From Saprospiraceae bacterium (lineage in GTDB: Bacteria > Bacteroidota > Bacteroidia > Chitinophagales > Saprospiraceae), in NCBI GenBank assembly GCA_016717145.1, contig JADKGD010000034.1, forward strand, positions 19,842-83,841: a DNA stretch of 64,000 bases, written 5' to 3'. The position numbers and the translations under genes were made by a program. The notes below the pieces were generated by a model. That model was not told the DNA's origin. It saw only the letters and a list, made by a program, of their open reading frames with translations, and searched no databases. This document shows positions 47,252 to 58,149 of this stretch, piece after piece. How positions within the stretch are numbered: position 1 is the first letter of the stretch; every line of letters starts with the position of its first letter.

Positions 47252-49600
47252 TTAAAACTCCACTTTATACGAAAGTACCGGTACAAAAGGCATCATCGTC
47301 CACTGTTCCATTTTATCATTTTGGATGTCGTAAGTAATGCCTCCGACGTTTTCACTATTTGTAGCATTCATCAGGTCGAGAGAAAGTGTGGACGTGTATT
47401 TATTTTTATTTCTTTTGTACTTTATACCGATATCCAGCTTATAAAAATCTTTGAGTTTGACCGAAAAAGGGCGGCTTTCATCACGCACCTCTTTTTGGGC
47501 AAGTTGTGAGGCAGCCCTGTCTATAGGTGTATCCCATTGGCCACCAACCAGCGCATTTTTGATGTTGATACCCAGGATATTCCTTTTATTTTTACCGACA
47601 ATCCATTCTTTGCCTATGGTGACCACTGATGTATAACCTGCATTATACCGGCTATTGATCCATCCGGTAGCAGGCGTTTTGTACTTTGAGTCAAACACTG
47701 ATCCAGTGATGATGAAGTACCAGTTATTGTGTAAAAACCGCTCAAGAGTAAGCTCCAAACCAATATTTCGGCCCTTGCCTTCATTGACTAATTTGAAATC
47801 CGGAAAAAAGAACTGTTGATTGGTAATGGCGTAATTTCTGTTTTCGCCCAGACCTACAGGTATATTACTGATGCTTTGGTAATAAATTTCAGATTTGATC
47901 CTCGTATGGGTATTGATATTATAATTGTGCGTCAGTACCAGATGGTGCGCTTTAGTAAAATCCAGATTTTTATTGATTAGTCCGCCATCTTCAGATTTGA
48001 TAAAATAAACGACCAGTGGTTGGATCTGACTGTGTCTTCCGTATGCCAAAGCTATATTTGATTTTTTATTGATATTATATTGGATATTGCCCCTTGGTTC
48101 GATCACCTGTTTTTCATTCAGGAGAAAATTTGAATAATGAAGTCCGATATTGGCTGACCAATTTTCATTCATTCTGTACTGCATCTGACCATAAACTCTG
48201 GCAAAAGATGTATTGTCTTTGTTATTGATCCTATTGACAAATTCAGTATCATTTTCATAGTCATTGTACAAAGTCTGATAGCCCAGTTTGTCATAATACA
48301 TACCGCTGCGGAAAGTAATTTTTGGATTGATCTTCTGTGTATAGTTTAGCGCGGCAGATATTTTATTGGTCTTATTATCTATCTGAAATTTACTGAAATA
48401 AGTATAATTCTGATAGCGTGTTTTCACATCTTCATTAAAACCACTTTTGGTTGTCGAGTAAGCCATGATGGCAGACAAAAATCCATTATTTTTGGTCGAC
48501 ATGGTGTATTTGGCACCGTTGACAGACATATTACTGAGAAATTCTCCTTTAGACCGATGCGCCAAAGCCCCTTTATCTTTATCTAAATCTTCGAGTGTTT
48601 CATCTACTTTCTGATTACTCCAGCCATTGATACCAAAAAGTGACAGATGACCGACCTTATTGAGCGGTAAACTGATATTGTACGAAAGGTCGCTATAATT
48701 GAGTACTCCCGTCAGATCTACTCCCAGTTTGTCTATCAATGAAAGTGTAGAATATCGGTAATTGACCAGATAAGAGCCCTTGTATTTTTTGCTGAAGGGA
48801 CCTTCTACGGCCGCCTCCATACCGAGGAAGCCTGCTTTGAGCGTAAATTCATTTTTACTGTTATTACCTTTACGCAGTTTGATGTCAAATACGCCACCAA
48901 GTGCATTGCCATATTCAGCAGAAAAAGCACCTGTCGAAAAATCAGAATTGGCCAATACCTGCGATGACAATACCGACACTCCACCACCTGACGAAGCTAC
49001 GTCGCCAAAATGATTGGGATTGGGTATGTCGATGCCTTCCATGCGGTAAAGTAAACCGGAAGGATGATTTCCCCTTACAGACACATAATTACTTCCATCA
49101 TTGGTAGGTACTACGCCTGCAAATGACTGCGCCATACGGGCAGGATCATCCACGGCTCCCGCAAATTTATTGCTCTCCTCTACTGAAAATGTCCTTGTAC
49201 TGGCATATGCTAAAGAGTTGACAGGTTTGGATTTTTCTTCACGGGCTGTGATGACTACCTCATCAAGTGTCTTGATATCTTCCTTCATGGTGACATTCAG
49301 TACCAGCTCTTTGCCACTTTTGATCTCAATGGTAGTTACAAAAGCTTCATATCCCAGATAGGAGACATTGAGCATGTGTCGGCCTACAACCAGCCCTTCT
49401 ATCCTGAAGTCGCCGTTTTCGTTGGTGATGGTAGCGTTATTTTCATAATTAACCACATATACGAGTGCCCCGATAAGTGCTTGCTGGGTGACCTCATCTG
49501 TCACTGTGCCTCTGAAATTGTAAAGTGGATTGGATTGTGATAATAAAATTTGTCCCATGGAGGTCAGGACTACTATCATTAATACTTTAATACGATTCAT
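47252..49600 (-). CDS. TonB-dependent outer-membrane receptor with carboxypeptidase-like domain
   Basis: The 782-residue protein has a signal peptide, a CarboxypepD_reg-like domain (YNFRGTVTDEVTQQALIGALVYV, residues 27-110), a plug domain (VVITAREEKSKPV at 115; FAGVVPTNDGSNYVSVRGNHPSGLLYRMEGIDIPNP, extracts) and a 22-strand barrel ending VPVLSYKVEF with terminal Phe. Substrate not recognisable; there is no SusD-like partner, so it is more like a peptide or siderophore receptor. It is upstream of the DUF2807 and ECF/FecR genes on the same strand. Confidence 0.9.
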   Translation of the reverse strand: MNRIKVLMIVVLTSMGQILLSQSNPLYNFRGTVTDEVTQQALIGALVYVVNYENNATITNENGDFRIEGLVVGRHMLNVSYLGYEAFVTTIEIKSGKELVLNVTMKEDIKTLDEVVITAREEKSKPVNSLAYASTRTFSVEESNKFAGAVDDPARMAQSFAGVVPTNDGSNYVSVRGNHPSGLLYRMEGIDIPNPNHFGDVASSGGGVSVLSSQVLANSDFSTGAFSAEYGNALGGVFDIKLRKGNNSKNEFTLKAGFLGMEAAVEGPFSKKYKGSYLVNYRYSTLSLIDKLGVDLTGVLNYSDLSYNISLPLNKVGHLSLFGINGWSNQKVDETLEDLDKDKGALAHRSKGEFLSNMSVNGAKYTMSTKNNGFLSAIMAYSTTKSGFNEDVKTRYQNYTYFSKFQIDNKTNKISAALNYTQKINPKITFRSGMYYDKLGYQTLYNDYENDTEFVNRINNKDNTSFARVYGQMQYRMNENWSANIGLHYSNFLLNEKQVIEPRGNIQYNINKKSNIALAYGRHSQIQPLVVYFIKSEDGGLINKNLDFTKAHHLVLTHNYNINTHTRIKSEIYYQSISNIPVGLGENRNYAITNQQFFFPDFKLVNEGKGRNIGLELTLERFLHNNWYFIITGSVFDSKYKTPATGWINSRYNAGYTSVVTIGKEWIVGKNKRNILGINIKNALVGGQWDTPIDRAASQLAQKEVRDESRPFSVKLKDFYKLDIGIKYKRNKNKYTSTLSLDLMNATNSENVGGITYDIQNDKMEQWTMMPFVPVLSYKVEF

Positions 49601-50180
49601 TTTCCTTTGTTTTGCTGTATGAAAACAAAAGTTGGATTTACCCCTATCGGAGGGAGTAAGTTTTTTTGAAAATTTTTAAATCAATCCTTCGATTTGGTTT
49701 TGACTGATATTCAGATATGCCCGATGGTCGCAGATACCAAATGAGATCCATTATTTAGAACCATTAATAAAGCTGATAGTACTATCAAATACTACCAGTC
49801 TTTTTCTATCTGACAATAAATAAGTCTATCAATAATGATTTTACGATTCTCGTCTTTAAAAAAACATCAATCCAACCTAAAACTATAAATGTAATGTAAT
49901 GCATAGCGTTCTGATTTATAATTTTATGTCCATGCATTCATCATACAAAATTTAGTGCAAAGCTACGCTTTTTAAAAATCAGAATTTAACGAATTACAAA
50001 TTCTTAATGTATAGGATCAAGTTCCAAACTTCGACCATCACGGATGCCTTATTGGAAGAGAAATGAACAAGACATGTAGCCTTATGGACATTTATTTGTT
50101 TGATTCCCATATCGATTGCATAGAAGCATTAACTTTGTTGCCAATTATACGGTTAGTTCCAAAAACAAAACTTTTATACA
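49601..50180. other. Divergent intergenic region
   Basis: This 580-base A+T-rich stretch lies between the TonB receptor (minus) and the MATE gene (plus). A consensus -7 element TAACTTTG at 50129-50136 probably drives the MATE gene. No ORF with coding character and no clear repeat was seen. Confidence 0.4.
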
Positions 50181-51584
50181 TTGTATTTAGATAAAATTAT
50201 TTCTTATTTTAGTCTCATTAAATCTGCGTTACGCGGGGAAGAAAGAGATTATACACAGGGAAGCATTAAGACTGCTATTGTATTACTATCTATACCAATG
50301 ATTTTGGAACTTAGCCTTGAAAGCGTTTTTGCTTTGGTAGACATGTATTTTGTAGGTAGACTTGGACCAAATGCCATAGCCGTAGTCGGTTATACAGAAT
50401 CAATGGTCACCTTGGTATATTCAGTCGCTATTGGGCTTAGTACAGCGGCTACGGCAGTTATAGCCAGACGGGTTGGAGAGAAGGAATTAAAAGGTGCTTC
50501 CAAAGCTGCGATTCAGGCACTCTTTATTGCAATAGTCCTTTCAGCTATTCTAAGTATATTAGGGCTAAGCTATGCAAAGGATATGTTGCTATTTATGGGT
50601 GCTTCGACTGAAGTAATCAGTGAAGGATTAGGTTTTACAAAGATCATGTTTGGGTTCAATATTGTAATTATGTTGCTTTTTCTCATAAATGGGATTTTCC
50701 GGGGAGCCGGCAATGCAGCACTTGCCATGAAAAGCCTTTGGATAGCGAGTATTTTTAATATTATTTTAGATCCTTTATTAATTTATGGCATAGGAAGCTG
50801 GCAGGGTTGGGGACTGGAAGGTGCGGCAATTGCAACGTGTATCGGAAGAGGTTCCGGTGTGGCCTATCAGATGTACCATTTGTTTTCCGGTAGCGGGCTT
50901 ATTAAAATTAGGTGGTCCGACGTAGTTCCTGACCTGACCATCATAAAATCTATGATTAGTCTTGCATGGCCAGCAACCTTTCAGTTCATAATTGCTTCCG
51001 GAAGTTGGATTATATTGACCAGGATAGTAGCTGAAACAGGCGGAACTGAAGCTTCAGCCGGCTATCAAATTGCCATTAGAAATGTAATATTTTTTATATT
51101 ACCTGCCTGGGGACTGAGCAATGCTGCCGCCACTTTAGTAGGACAAAACCTTGGTGCCGGTCAACCACAGAGGGCAGAAAAAAGTGTTAAGTTGGCGATC
51201 CTATATAATGCAGTATTTATGTCTATCGTAAGCTTAATATTTATATTATTGTCTCCGGAAATAATCTCTTGTTTCACAGATCAACCTGGAGTGCACCGGA
51301 TAGGCGTAAATGCATTACAAATTATAGGGTCGGGATTTATATTTTACGGTATCGGAATGGTCATCATTCAATCACTCAATGGAGCTGGAGATACCAGGAC
51401 ACCAACCTGGATAAATTTTGTAGGATTTTGGTTGTTTCAGATACCTCTGGCATACTTTTTCCAAAATTATACTGATCTGGGACTGAATGCCATTTTTTCA
51501 GCGGTACCTATTGCAGAGACGGGTATTGCCATTGCTGCATACTTCATTTTCAAACAAGGCAAGTGGAAACAAATGAAAGTGTAG
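50181..51584 (+). CDS. MATE-family multidrug/Na+ antiporter
   Basis: A 467-residue transporter with twelve helices in two six-helix halves. Family motifs include IPMILELSLESVFALVDMYFVGRLGPNAIAVVGYTES (first half, extracts) and the matching NVIFFILPAWGLSNAAATLVGQNLGAGQPQRAEKS (second half, extracts). The frame starts with TTG at 50181; the N-terminal length matches homologues, so a non-ATG start or a hidden ATG is likely. It exports cationic drugs or metabolites; specificity unknown. Confidence 0.9.
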   Translation: MYLDKIISYFSLIKSALRGEERDYTQGSIKTAIVLLSIPMILELSLESVFALVDMYFVGRLGPNAIAVVGYTESMVTLVYSVAIGLSTAATAVIARRVGEKELKGASKAAIQALFIAIVLSAILSILGLSYAKDMLLFMGASTEVISEGLGFTKIMFGFNIVIMLLFLINGIFRGAGNAALAMKSLWIASIFNIILDPLLIYGIGSWQGWGLEGAAIATCIGRGSGVAYQMYHLFSGSGLIKIRWSDVVPDLTIIKSMISLAWPATFQFIIASGSWIILTRIVAETGGTEASAGYQIAIRNVIFFILPAWGLSNAAATLVGQNLGAGQPQRAEKSVKLAILYNAVFMSIVSLIFILLSPEIISCFTDQPGVHRIGVNALQIIGSGFIFYGIGMVIIQSLNGAGDTRTPTWINFVGFWLFQIPLAYFFQNYTDLGLNAIFSAVPIAETGIAIAAYFIFKQGKWKQMKV

Positions 51585-51945
51585 TCTAACCCAGAATCGG
51601 TATGATTAGTAATAAACAGTAGAGTAGCATATTCGCTGCACAAGTCTTGCGTTGATACTGATTAAAAAAAATCTTCCATTTCCGATATGTTGCAAAAGTA
51701 CTTTTTTGTATTTTGGTGATTAAAACAATGCAGCAAAAAAAATTATTTAAACGAAAAAGAATATCTGATAAAAGAACTTCATCATCGTGTGAAATAAGAT
51801 TAAATAAATTATTATTTAGCTTTAAAACAACCTTCGGATATAAAGGCCTTATTAAGTTTATCGATGATTACACTGGTTTGATGTCATGATTTTAAGCCAT
51901 TAATCATAATATTTAAACAAATGATTAAATTTTTTGATTAAAGTC

Positions 51946-51975
51946 TTGACAAAATCAAAAATACCCTTACCTTTG
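51946..51975 (+). promoter_or_regulatory. Bacteroidota-type promoter of the TetR gene
   Basis: TTGAC (51946-51950) and TACCTTTG (51968-51975), 19 bases between the TTG and the TA, match the -33/-7 promoter consensus of Bacteroidota sigma-A. The start codon is 19 bases downstream. The rest of 51585-51945 holds no gene that I can see. Confidence 0.65.
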
Positions 51976-51994
51976 TGCCATCATACCAATTAAT

Positions 51995-52621
51995 ATGAAA
52001 TGTTTATCAAACGAATCTACCGAAGAAAGAATCAAAACAGCAGCTGTTAAGGTTTTTTTGGAGAAAGGTTTTGATGGCGCAACAACAAGGGATATTGCAA
52101 AAGAAGCAGGTTTAAACTGTGCATTGATGAATTATTACTTCAGGAGCAAAGAAAAACTGTTTTCAGGCGTATTTTTAGACATGTGCCAACTATTTTTTTC
52201 CAACATGCTGGAAATACTGGATAAGCCATTGACTATACATGACAAGATCATGGAAATGATAGATCATGAATATAAAATGTTTAAAAAAAATCCGGCATTG
52301 TCCAATTTTATTTTAAATGAATTACATCGCAATCCGGAAAGGTTGCTGGAAACTTCGCTAAATAATAAAATACTTCATCACCCTGTTTTTGAAAAACAAC
52401 TTAATGAAGCCATATTGTCAAATGAAATCAGGAACATAGAAGCAAAACACATATTACTATTAATTCCGTCAAATGTTCAGTTCATATTTCTTAGTAAAGC
52501 AATGACTAAACAGTTATTTAATATGTCTGAAAAGGATTTTGATGCCTTTGCGGATAACCATATAAATGTCGTTAAAGAAATGATTTCAGACTACTTATTT
52601 CCACCTGTTAAAGCACGCTGA
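51995..52621 (+). CDS. TetR-family transcriptional regulator
   Basis: The 208-residue protein has the TetR HTH at its N-terminus (ERIKTAAVKVFLEKGFDGATTRDIAKEAGLNCALMNYYFRSKEKLF, extracts) and an all-helical ligand/dimer domain. The ligand is unknown. It may control the DUF5686 gene 348 bases downstream or the MATE gene upstream; the sequence does not decide. Confidence 0.88.
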   Translation: MKCLSNESTEERIKTAAVKVFLEKGFDGATTRDIAKEAGLNCALMNYYFRSKEKLFSGVFLDMCQLFFSNMLEILDKPLTIHDKIMEMIDHEYKMFKKNPALSNFILNELHRNPERLLETSLNNKILHHPVFEKQLNEAILSNEIRNIEAKHILLLIPSNVQFIFLSKAMTKQLFNMSEKDFDAFADNHINVVKEMISDYLFPPVKAR

Positions 52622-52969
52622 TATTATTTTTTACATTTCATAAAACAATTTAAGTCACCTATATTTTCACCTGGTGTATACATGCTTATTAAAGTAAAGG
52701 TTTTTTACGAATTAAAATTAATCAAATGTTTAAATCAAATGTATTAAACAATAAAATGAATTCATTTTATTTCTTAACCTAAGTCAATGAGACTAGAAAA
52801 ATGTTGATATACCTTTGTGCTTTCAAATAAATAAAACTTAATCATGAATGACATTGTCCGCTTTAATAAGCCATATAAAAATATAAATAATTTTACAATA
52901 AATACATTTTACAGAATATAAATAAACATTTTTACAAAATACACTGTTACAACCAAATAATATTTTAAA
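52622..52969. other. Intergenic leader of the DUF5686 gene
   Basis: A -7 element TACCTTTG lies at 52810-52817, about 150 bases before the start codon, implying a long A+T-rich leader. A possible 25-codon leader frame starting ATGAATGAC at 52844 is not supported by any resemblance. No hairpin of note. Confidence 0.45.
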
Positions 52970-55546
52970 ATGCAAGTCAAATCTATACTCAATACATTCT
53001 TTTTTACTTTTTTAACATTTGCCTTTCAGCTTTCATATGCTCAAAAAATGACCTTAGTCAAAGGAAGCATATTCGATGCAAAAACAAAAGAAGCTATGCT
53101 TTACGTCAATGTTCAATTTGACAATACATCTATAGGTACCATGTCTGAATTGGATGGTACTTTCCAAATTGAAACCAATGAAAACGTCTCTAAAATTAGT
53201 ATAAGCTATATTGGATACAAAACACAGTTGATTGACATTACATCAGGTCAGGTCAACGATATAAAAATATTAATGGAAGATGAGGCCATTAGTTTGAATG
53301 AAGTGGTAGTGAAATCAGAAAAATACAAAAATAAAGGAAATCCTGCGGTTGAACTGATTAAAAATGTGATCGCACATAAAGACAGAAACAGAAAGGAAGG
53401 CTTTGATTATTTCAGCTTTAATAAACATGAAAAAGTAGAATTTTCACTCAATAATATCACAGATAAAATGAGAAATAATTTCTTTTTTAAAAGAATCAAT
53501 TTCATTTTTGAAAACGCCGATACCAATAAAATTACTGGGAAAATAAACTTACCTGTCTTCCTTAAAGAAAACATTTCTGATGTATATTTCCGTAAAGAAC
53601 CATCATCAACAAAAGAATACATAAGAGCAGAAAAAATTACCAATATAGACGAGATCTTTAACAATGCCGGTATATCCACCATGATGTCAAGCATGTATCA
53701 GGACGTAGATTTTTATGACAATACCATTATGCTGCTGACCAATGGCTTTGTGAGCCCTTTATCCGGTATCTCGCCAAATATATATCGTTTTTACATCCAG
53801 GATACAACAGTCATCAATGGAACTTCCATGATCCATATATATTTTGCACCCCGCACCAAAACAGATCTTGCATTTATGGGCCATATGTGGGTGGCCAATG
53901 ATTCCACTTATGCTTTACGAAAAATTGATGCCGGCATCCCTAAAGATATAAATCTTAACTGGGTAAAAGACCTTCAGATTGTGCAAGAATATGATTGGGT
54001 AAATATTGAAACTGAAAGCAGTGACATAGTCAGAGGCTTAATGCTTAAAACGGATGACATAATGATAGATTTTGGCACCTCCAAAAAAGATAATACCAGA
54101 TCTGTTATGGGCAGAAAATCTACAACTTATCAGCGTGTTACGGTAAACGAACCGCTTGATGACACTCTGTTTGATTTTGCCGGTGCCGTTTACCGGGAAA
54201 CAGATGCATCAAAAAAACCTTTAACTTTCTGGAATGAAAACAGACATGTCCCACTTACTGAATCAGAAATGGGTATATATCAAATGGTAGATAGTCTTAA
54301 TAATCACAAACCTTTCAAAAGAATTATGACGATAGGCCGCCTGTTATTTGAAGGGTATACACCTATCGGTGGTTTTAATCTCGGGCCTGCCAACACCTTT
54401 TATAGCTTTAACCCAATAGAAGGTTTTCGTCTTAGACTAGGCGGCAGAACGAATCTGAAGTTCAGCGAAAAAATGATGTTTGAAGGTTATGGTGCATATG
54501 GATTTAAAGATGAAAAATTTAAGGGATACGCTTCTTTACGGTACAATTTTGGTGCAAATCAGATGTTAAGATTTCCATATAACCAGTTAAAAATTTGGTA
54601 TCAGGATGACATTAAGATTCCAGGTCAGGATCTTCAGTTTATACAGGAAGACAACATCCTGTTATCAATCAAACGAGGAGTCAATGACAAAATGATATAT
54701 ACTCAAACAAAAGGCATTGAATATTTAAGAGAAAGTCAGAGTGGTTTTTCATATAGTTTGACTGCCAGAAATACGGTACAAACACCGGCGGGCGCCTTAC
54801 TTTTTGATTACGATTCAGGAGAAAACCGAAAATTAAAGAGTGAAGTCATGAGTTCAGAATTGGGTTTGATGTTAAGATACGCACCAAACGAAAAATTTTA
54901 CGAAGGTGCAACTTATCGTACACCAATACTAAACAGTTTTCCGGTATTTGAATTTCGTTATACTGCAGGACTGAAAGTACCAAATTCAGGAGAATACAAT
55001 TACCATAATGTAAACCTTAAAGCTAAAAAAGTATTTTATCTGGCTCCGTTTGGCTTTTCTGAACTTATTGTCGAAGGTGGTAAAATTTTTGGCCAGGTAC
55101 CCTATACGCTGCTTACGGCACATAGGGCCAATCAGACATTTGCCTACCAACTCGAATCTTACAATCTGATGAATTTTTTAGAATTTGTCAGCGACAAATA
55201 TGTCTCAGTCAATTATCAACATAATTTTCAAGGTGTATTTTTTGGCCGGATGCCATTGATAAAAAACCTGAAATGGCGCGAAGTCATATCATTTAAAGGA
55301 CTTTGGGGCAGCCTGGATGATCAAAACAAGCCGGATGCATCTAATGAATTATTGAGATTTCCAGTGGATCAGTCTGGTAGAGTTTTAACAAATACACTTG
55401 AAAACAAACCTTATATTGAAACAAGTATTGGTATAAGTAATATTTTTAAAGTACTCCGGGTAGATTACGTACGAAGAATAAATTATACTGATTTGCCAAA
55501 TGTCAGTAAATGGGGCATCAGAGCAAGGGTTAAATTTGAGTTTTAG
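52970..55546 (+). CDS. DUF5686 outer-membrane protein with carboxypeptidase-like domain
   Basis: An 858-residue outer-membrane protein. Signal peptide (TFAFQLSYAQ), a CarboxypepD_reg-like domain (LVKGSIFDAKTKEAMLYVNV, residues 25-110), then the DUF5686 region (EVVVKSEKYKNKGNPAVELIKNVIAHKDRN, extracts) and a predicted C-terminal beta-barrel ending in WGIRARVKFEF. DUF5686 proteins are common in Bacteroidota and of unknown function, often associated with outer-membrane biogenesis or uptake. It stands alone. Confidence 0.88.
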   Translation: MQVKSILNTFFFTFLTFAFQLSYAQKMTLVKGSIFDAKTKEAMLYVNVQFDNTSIGTMSELDGTFQIETNENVSKISISYIGYKTQLIDITSGQVNDIKILMEDEAISLNEVVVKSEKYKNKGNPAVELIKNVIAHKDRNRKEGFDYFSFNKHEKVEFSLNNITDKMRNNFFFKRINFIFENADTNKITGKINLPVFLKENISDVYFRKEPSSTKEYIRAEKITNIDEIFNNAGISTMMSSMYQDVDFYDNTIMLLTNGFVSPLSGISPNIYRFYIQDTTVINGTSMIHIYFAPRTKTDLAFMGHMWVANDSTYALRKIDAGIPKDINLNWVKDLQIVQEYDWVNIETESSDIVRGLMLKTDDIMIDFGTSKKDNTRSVMGRKSTTYQRVTVNEPLDDTLFDFAGAVYRETDASKKPLTFWNENRHVPLTESEMGIYQMVDSLNNHKPFKRIMTIGRLLFEGYTPIGGFNLGPANTFYSFNPIEGFRLRLGGRTNLKFSEKMMFEGYGAYGFKDEKFKGYASLRYNFGANQMLRFPYNQLKIWYQDDIKIPGQDLQFIQEDNILLSIKRGVNDKMIYTQTKGIEYLRESQSGFSYSLTARNTVQTPAGALLFDYDSGENRKLKSEVMSSELGLMLRYAPNEKFYEGATYRTPILNSFPVFEFRYTAGLKVPNSGEYNYHNVNLKAKKVFYLAPFGFSELIVEGGKIFGQVPYTLLTAHRANQTFAYQLESYNLMNFLEFVSDKYVSVNYQHNFQGVFFGRMPLIKNLKWREVISFKGLWGSLDDQNKPDASNELLRFPVDQSGRVLTNTLENKPYIETSIGISNIFKVLRVDYVRRINYTDLPNVSKWGIRARVKFEF

Positions 55547-55873
55547 GTTTAAGAATCAAATCAATCTAATAACTGCTTTTTGCATTGTTTGAATATGTTT
55601 CTTTTTGTCTAAAATATCTGATAAAAAATAAATACTGCAAATAAACAACATATTCTAAAAGTGTTGGGGGAAGTAAAATGGTAAAAATAGCACCGTTTTA
55701 TGTTTAAAATAATCTTATAAAAATGTATGTGATTTATTTTATTTCAAATATCTGATACCACACTACCTTTAAAAATCATATTATTTTTCATTTGTACAAT
55801 ATTATTTTACTTTTATAAAAATAATCAATATATTGGCATCCATAAATAATTTATTCACCCTAAAAAAAAGATT
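55547..55873. other. Intergenic region, nothing recognised
   Basis: Very A+T-rich; contains an AT-rich promoter zone before the 134-residue gene but no consensus element, hairpin or frame that can be supported. Confidence 0.35.
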
Positions 55874-56278
55874 ATGGAACACGATGTTACCCTTTACGTC
55901 AATACTGATACTATTGGTGTACTTTCAGTTGATGAAAATTGCAATTTTGGACAACCAAAACAGGTACCAAATGAAGACTATACTATAGAAGTAAATGTAG
56001 GCGATGTTATCACATGGTCATGCGATACAAAGGGCAATGCAGGAGATGTTTCAATGCCTGTCGCCATATGGTGTGAACTTGGCGAAGGAGGTAGTAATGT
56101 CTTAGGAGCTTTCAGATTGAGTAATAACGGAACCTCTATTTCAGCCCAGGTGTTAACAAAAGGATTTGGCGAACCAAGTGAAACTTATTCCATATTCTTT
56201 AAAGTGATGAATGACGGAGTGTTAAGAGGTATCTATTCCATTGATCCTAAGATTCAGGTGCATTCAAAAATAAGCTGA
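55874..56278 (+). CDS. Small conserved-looking hypothetical protein
   Basis: A 134-residue protein with no signal peptide (MEHDVTLYVNTDTIGVLS). Beta-rich, with VPNEDYTIEVNVGDVITWSC near the middle, a phrase that resembles the edge of a cupredoxin or of PixA/AidA-type inclusion proteins, and SYSIFFKV-like SETYSIFFKVMNDGVLRGIYSIDPKIQV at the end. No family is recognised with certainty. It precedes the cyclase gene by 52 bases on the same strand and may be co-transcribed. Confidence 0.5.
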   Translation: MEHDVTLYVNTDTIGVLSVDENCNFGQPKQVPNEDYTIEVNVGDVITWSCDTKGNAGDVSMPVAIWCELGEGGSNVLGAFRLSNNGTSISAQVLTKGFGEPSETYSIFFKVMNDGVLRGIYSIDPKIQVHSKIS

Positions 56279-56330
56279 TAACAAAGATATATCACCTTGA
56301 TAAAAATCGATATGCTCAAAAAATTACCAT

Positions 56331-58149
56331 TTGTGCCAAAAACTCGTTTTACAATTAGTTTTGCCATGTTTATGTATAAATGGAATTTTTTGTCAGAATC
56401 AAAAACTTGCAGATAGCCTTGAATTAATATATTCATCAGGTAAATATGTACAAACTGATAAACTAGGAATCCTTAAAGGCCTTGCTGTAAATCATACCGA
56501 TACAGAAAAAAAACTTTTATACAGCATTGCTTTAATCCAAAGTGCCAAAGATCTTGACTCAATAGATTATTTATTTTCCGGCTACCAGGAAAAGGGAAAT
56601 GCACTAAGGCTTAAAAGTGACTTGAACCATGCTCTGGAAAGCTATCTCAAAGCTGCTGAATTGGTGCGTAAAGACAAATCAAATCGTCGATTAGGTGGAA
56701 TCTATATTGCCATTGCAGATGTATATTCTATAATGGAAAATCATCAGAATTCTACAAATTATTATAAAAAAGCGATAGATTTATTGCGTGTGTCAAATGA
56801 CCCGATCAGCCTCGCATCTGCTCTTCTTAATGCCGGAGATGAGTATTGCAATGTAGGTAAACTGGACTCAGCATTAATGTATACTGAGGAGTCACAGCTC
56901 ATTTTTGATCAAAACAAATCAAATCTGGGCCAAGCTTACAGTTTGGGCAATTTGGGTATGATTTATGCAAAATCCGGTAACAAAGTACAGGCAGAAAAAA
57001 ACATAAATAAAGCCATTATTCTGCTGGAAAATTTAGGTGAGTTTTATCCTATTTGTGATTATTTGGGTTCAATGTCAGAAATATATTACGAAAGAGGTGA
57101 AATTCAGAAAGCTTTAAGTTATTCGGGCAGAAGTTTGCAATTAGCCCAAAAAAATGGCTTAAAAGATCAGGTAAGTGATGCAAATCTTAAGATGTCCAAA
57201 TATTATGAGAAGCTAGGTGATTTTTCTAAATCTTTACAACATTATAAAAATTACGTTACGTACAGAGATAGTGTAAGCAACATTACATCAGTACAATTAA
57301 TGGCAGATCAACGCACTGATTTTGAAGTGTCTCAAAAACAAGTAGAACTAAATCAGCAAAAAAGAAATCAGGAGATTATAGCCATTGCCGCAGCCATTGC
57401 TTTAGGTTTAATCATCATTATTGCAATAGGTTTATACCGTCGCAACAGATTTATTAAAAAAACAAATACGATTATTGAAGAAGAAAAAAACAGAGCGGAA
57501 CTTCTTCTGCTAAATATTCTGCCCGAAGGCACCGCCAACGAATTAAAACAAAATGGTAAAGTCCAGGCCAAAAAGTTTGAATCTGCCACTGTGTTGTTTA
57601 CAGATTTTAAAGAATTCACACATTATGCTGAATATTTATCTCCTGAATTACTAGTCGAAAGTGTTGATTTATATTTCTCAAAATTTGATGAAATCATGGA
57701 TAAATACAATCTGGAAAAATAAAAACTTCAGGTGACTCTATATGTGCGCCGGCGGCGTTCCATTTCCTACAAGAGACCACGCACAAAAAGTAGTTCTTGC
57801 TGCACTGGATATCGTGACCTTTGTCAAAGATTATAAAAACAATAGCAAAAAAAATGATATTTGTTTTGAGATTCGCATAGGAATCAACACTGGTCCAGTT
57901 GTGGCAGGCGTAGTGGGTACAAAAAAGTTTGTATACGATATATGGGGTGATGCAGTAAATGTAGCCTCACGCATGGAATCTACATCAGAACCAGGCAAAA
58001 TTAATATTTCAAGCCAAACCTATGAATTGATCAAAGATGATTTTGATTGTGAATACAGGGGTGAAATCGAAGTAAAAAACAGAGGCGTCATGAAAATGTA
58101 TTTTGTGCATAAAGCCAAAGAAAATATTTCTGCCCCACTTCATCTGTAA
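56331..58149 (+). CDS. TPR-containing class III adenylate/guanylate cyclase (frameshifted)
   Basis: The N-terminus carries about seven TPR repeats (residues 60-330), a transmembrane helix (IIAIAAAIALGLIIIIAIGLY, residues 345-365), a coiled linker and a class III cyclase domain. Metal Asp is in VLFTDFKEFTHYAEYL; the second half has MCAGGVPF, NTGPVVAGVVGTKKFVYDIWGDAVNVASRME (extracts). The frame is lost at 57722: one A is missing in GAAAAATAAAAAC and one T before ATATGTGCG, which restores IKTSGDSYMCAGG. This is a membrane-bound sensor cyclase; whether cAMP or cGMP is made cannot be told. The start may lie at 56331 or slightly upstream. Confidence 0.85.
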
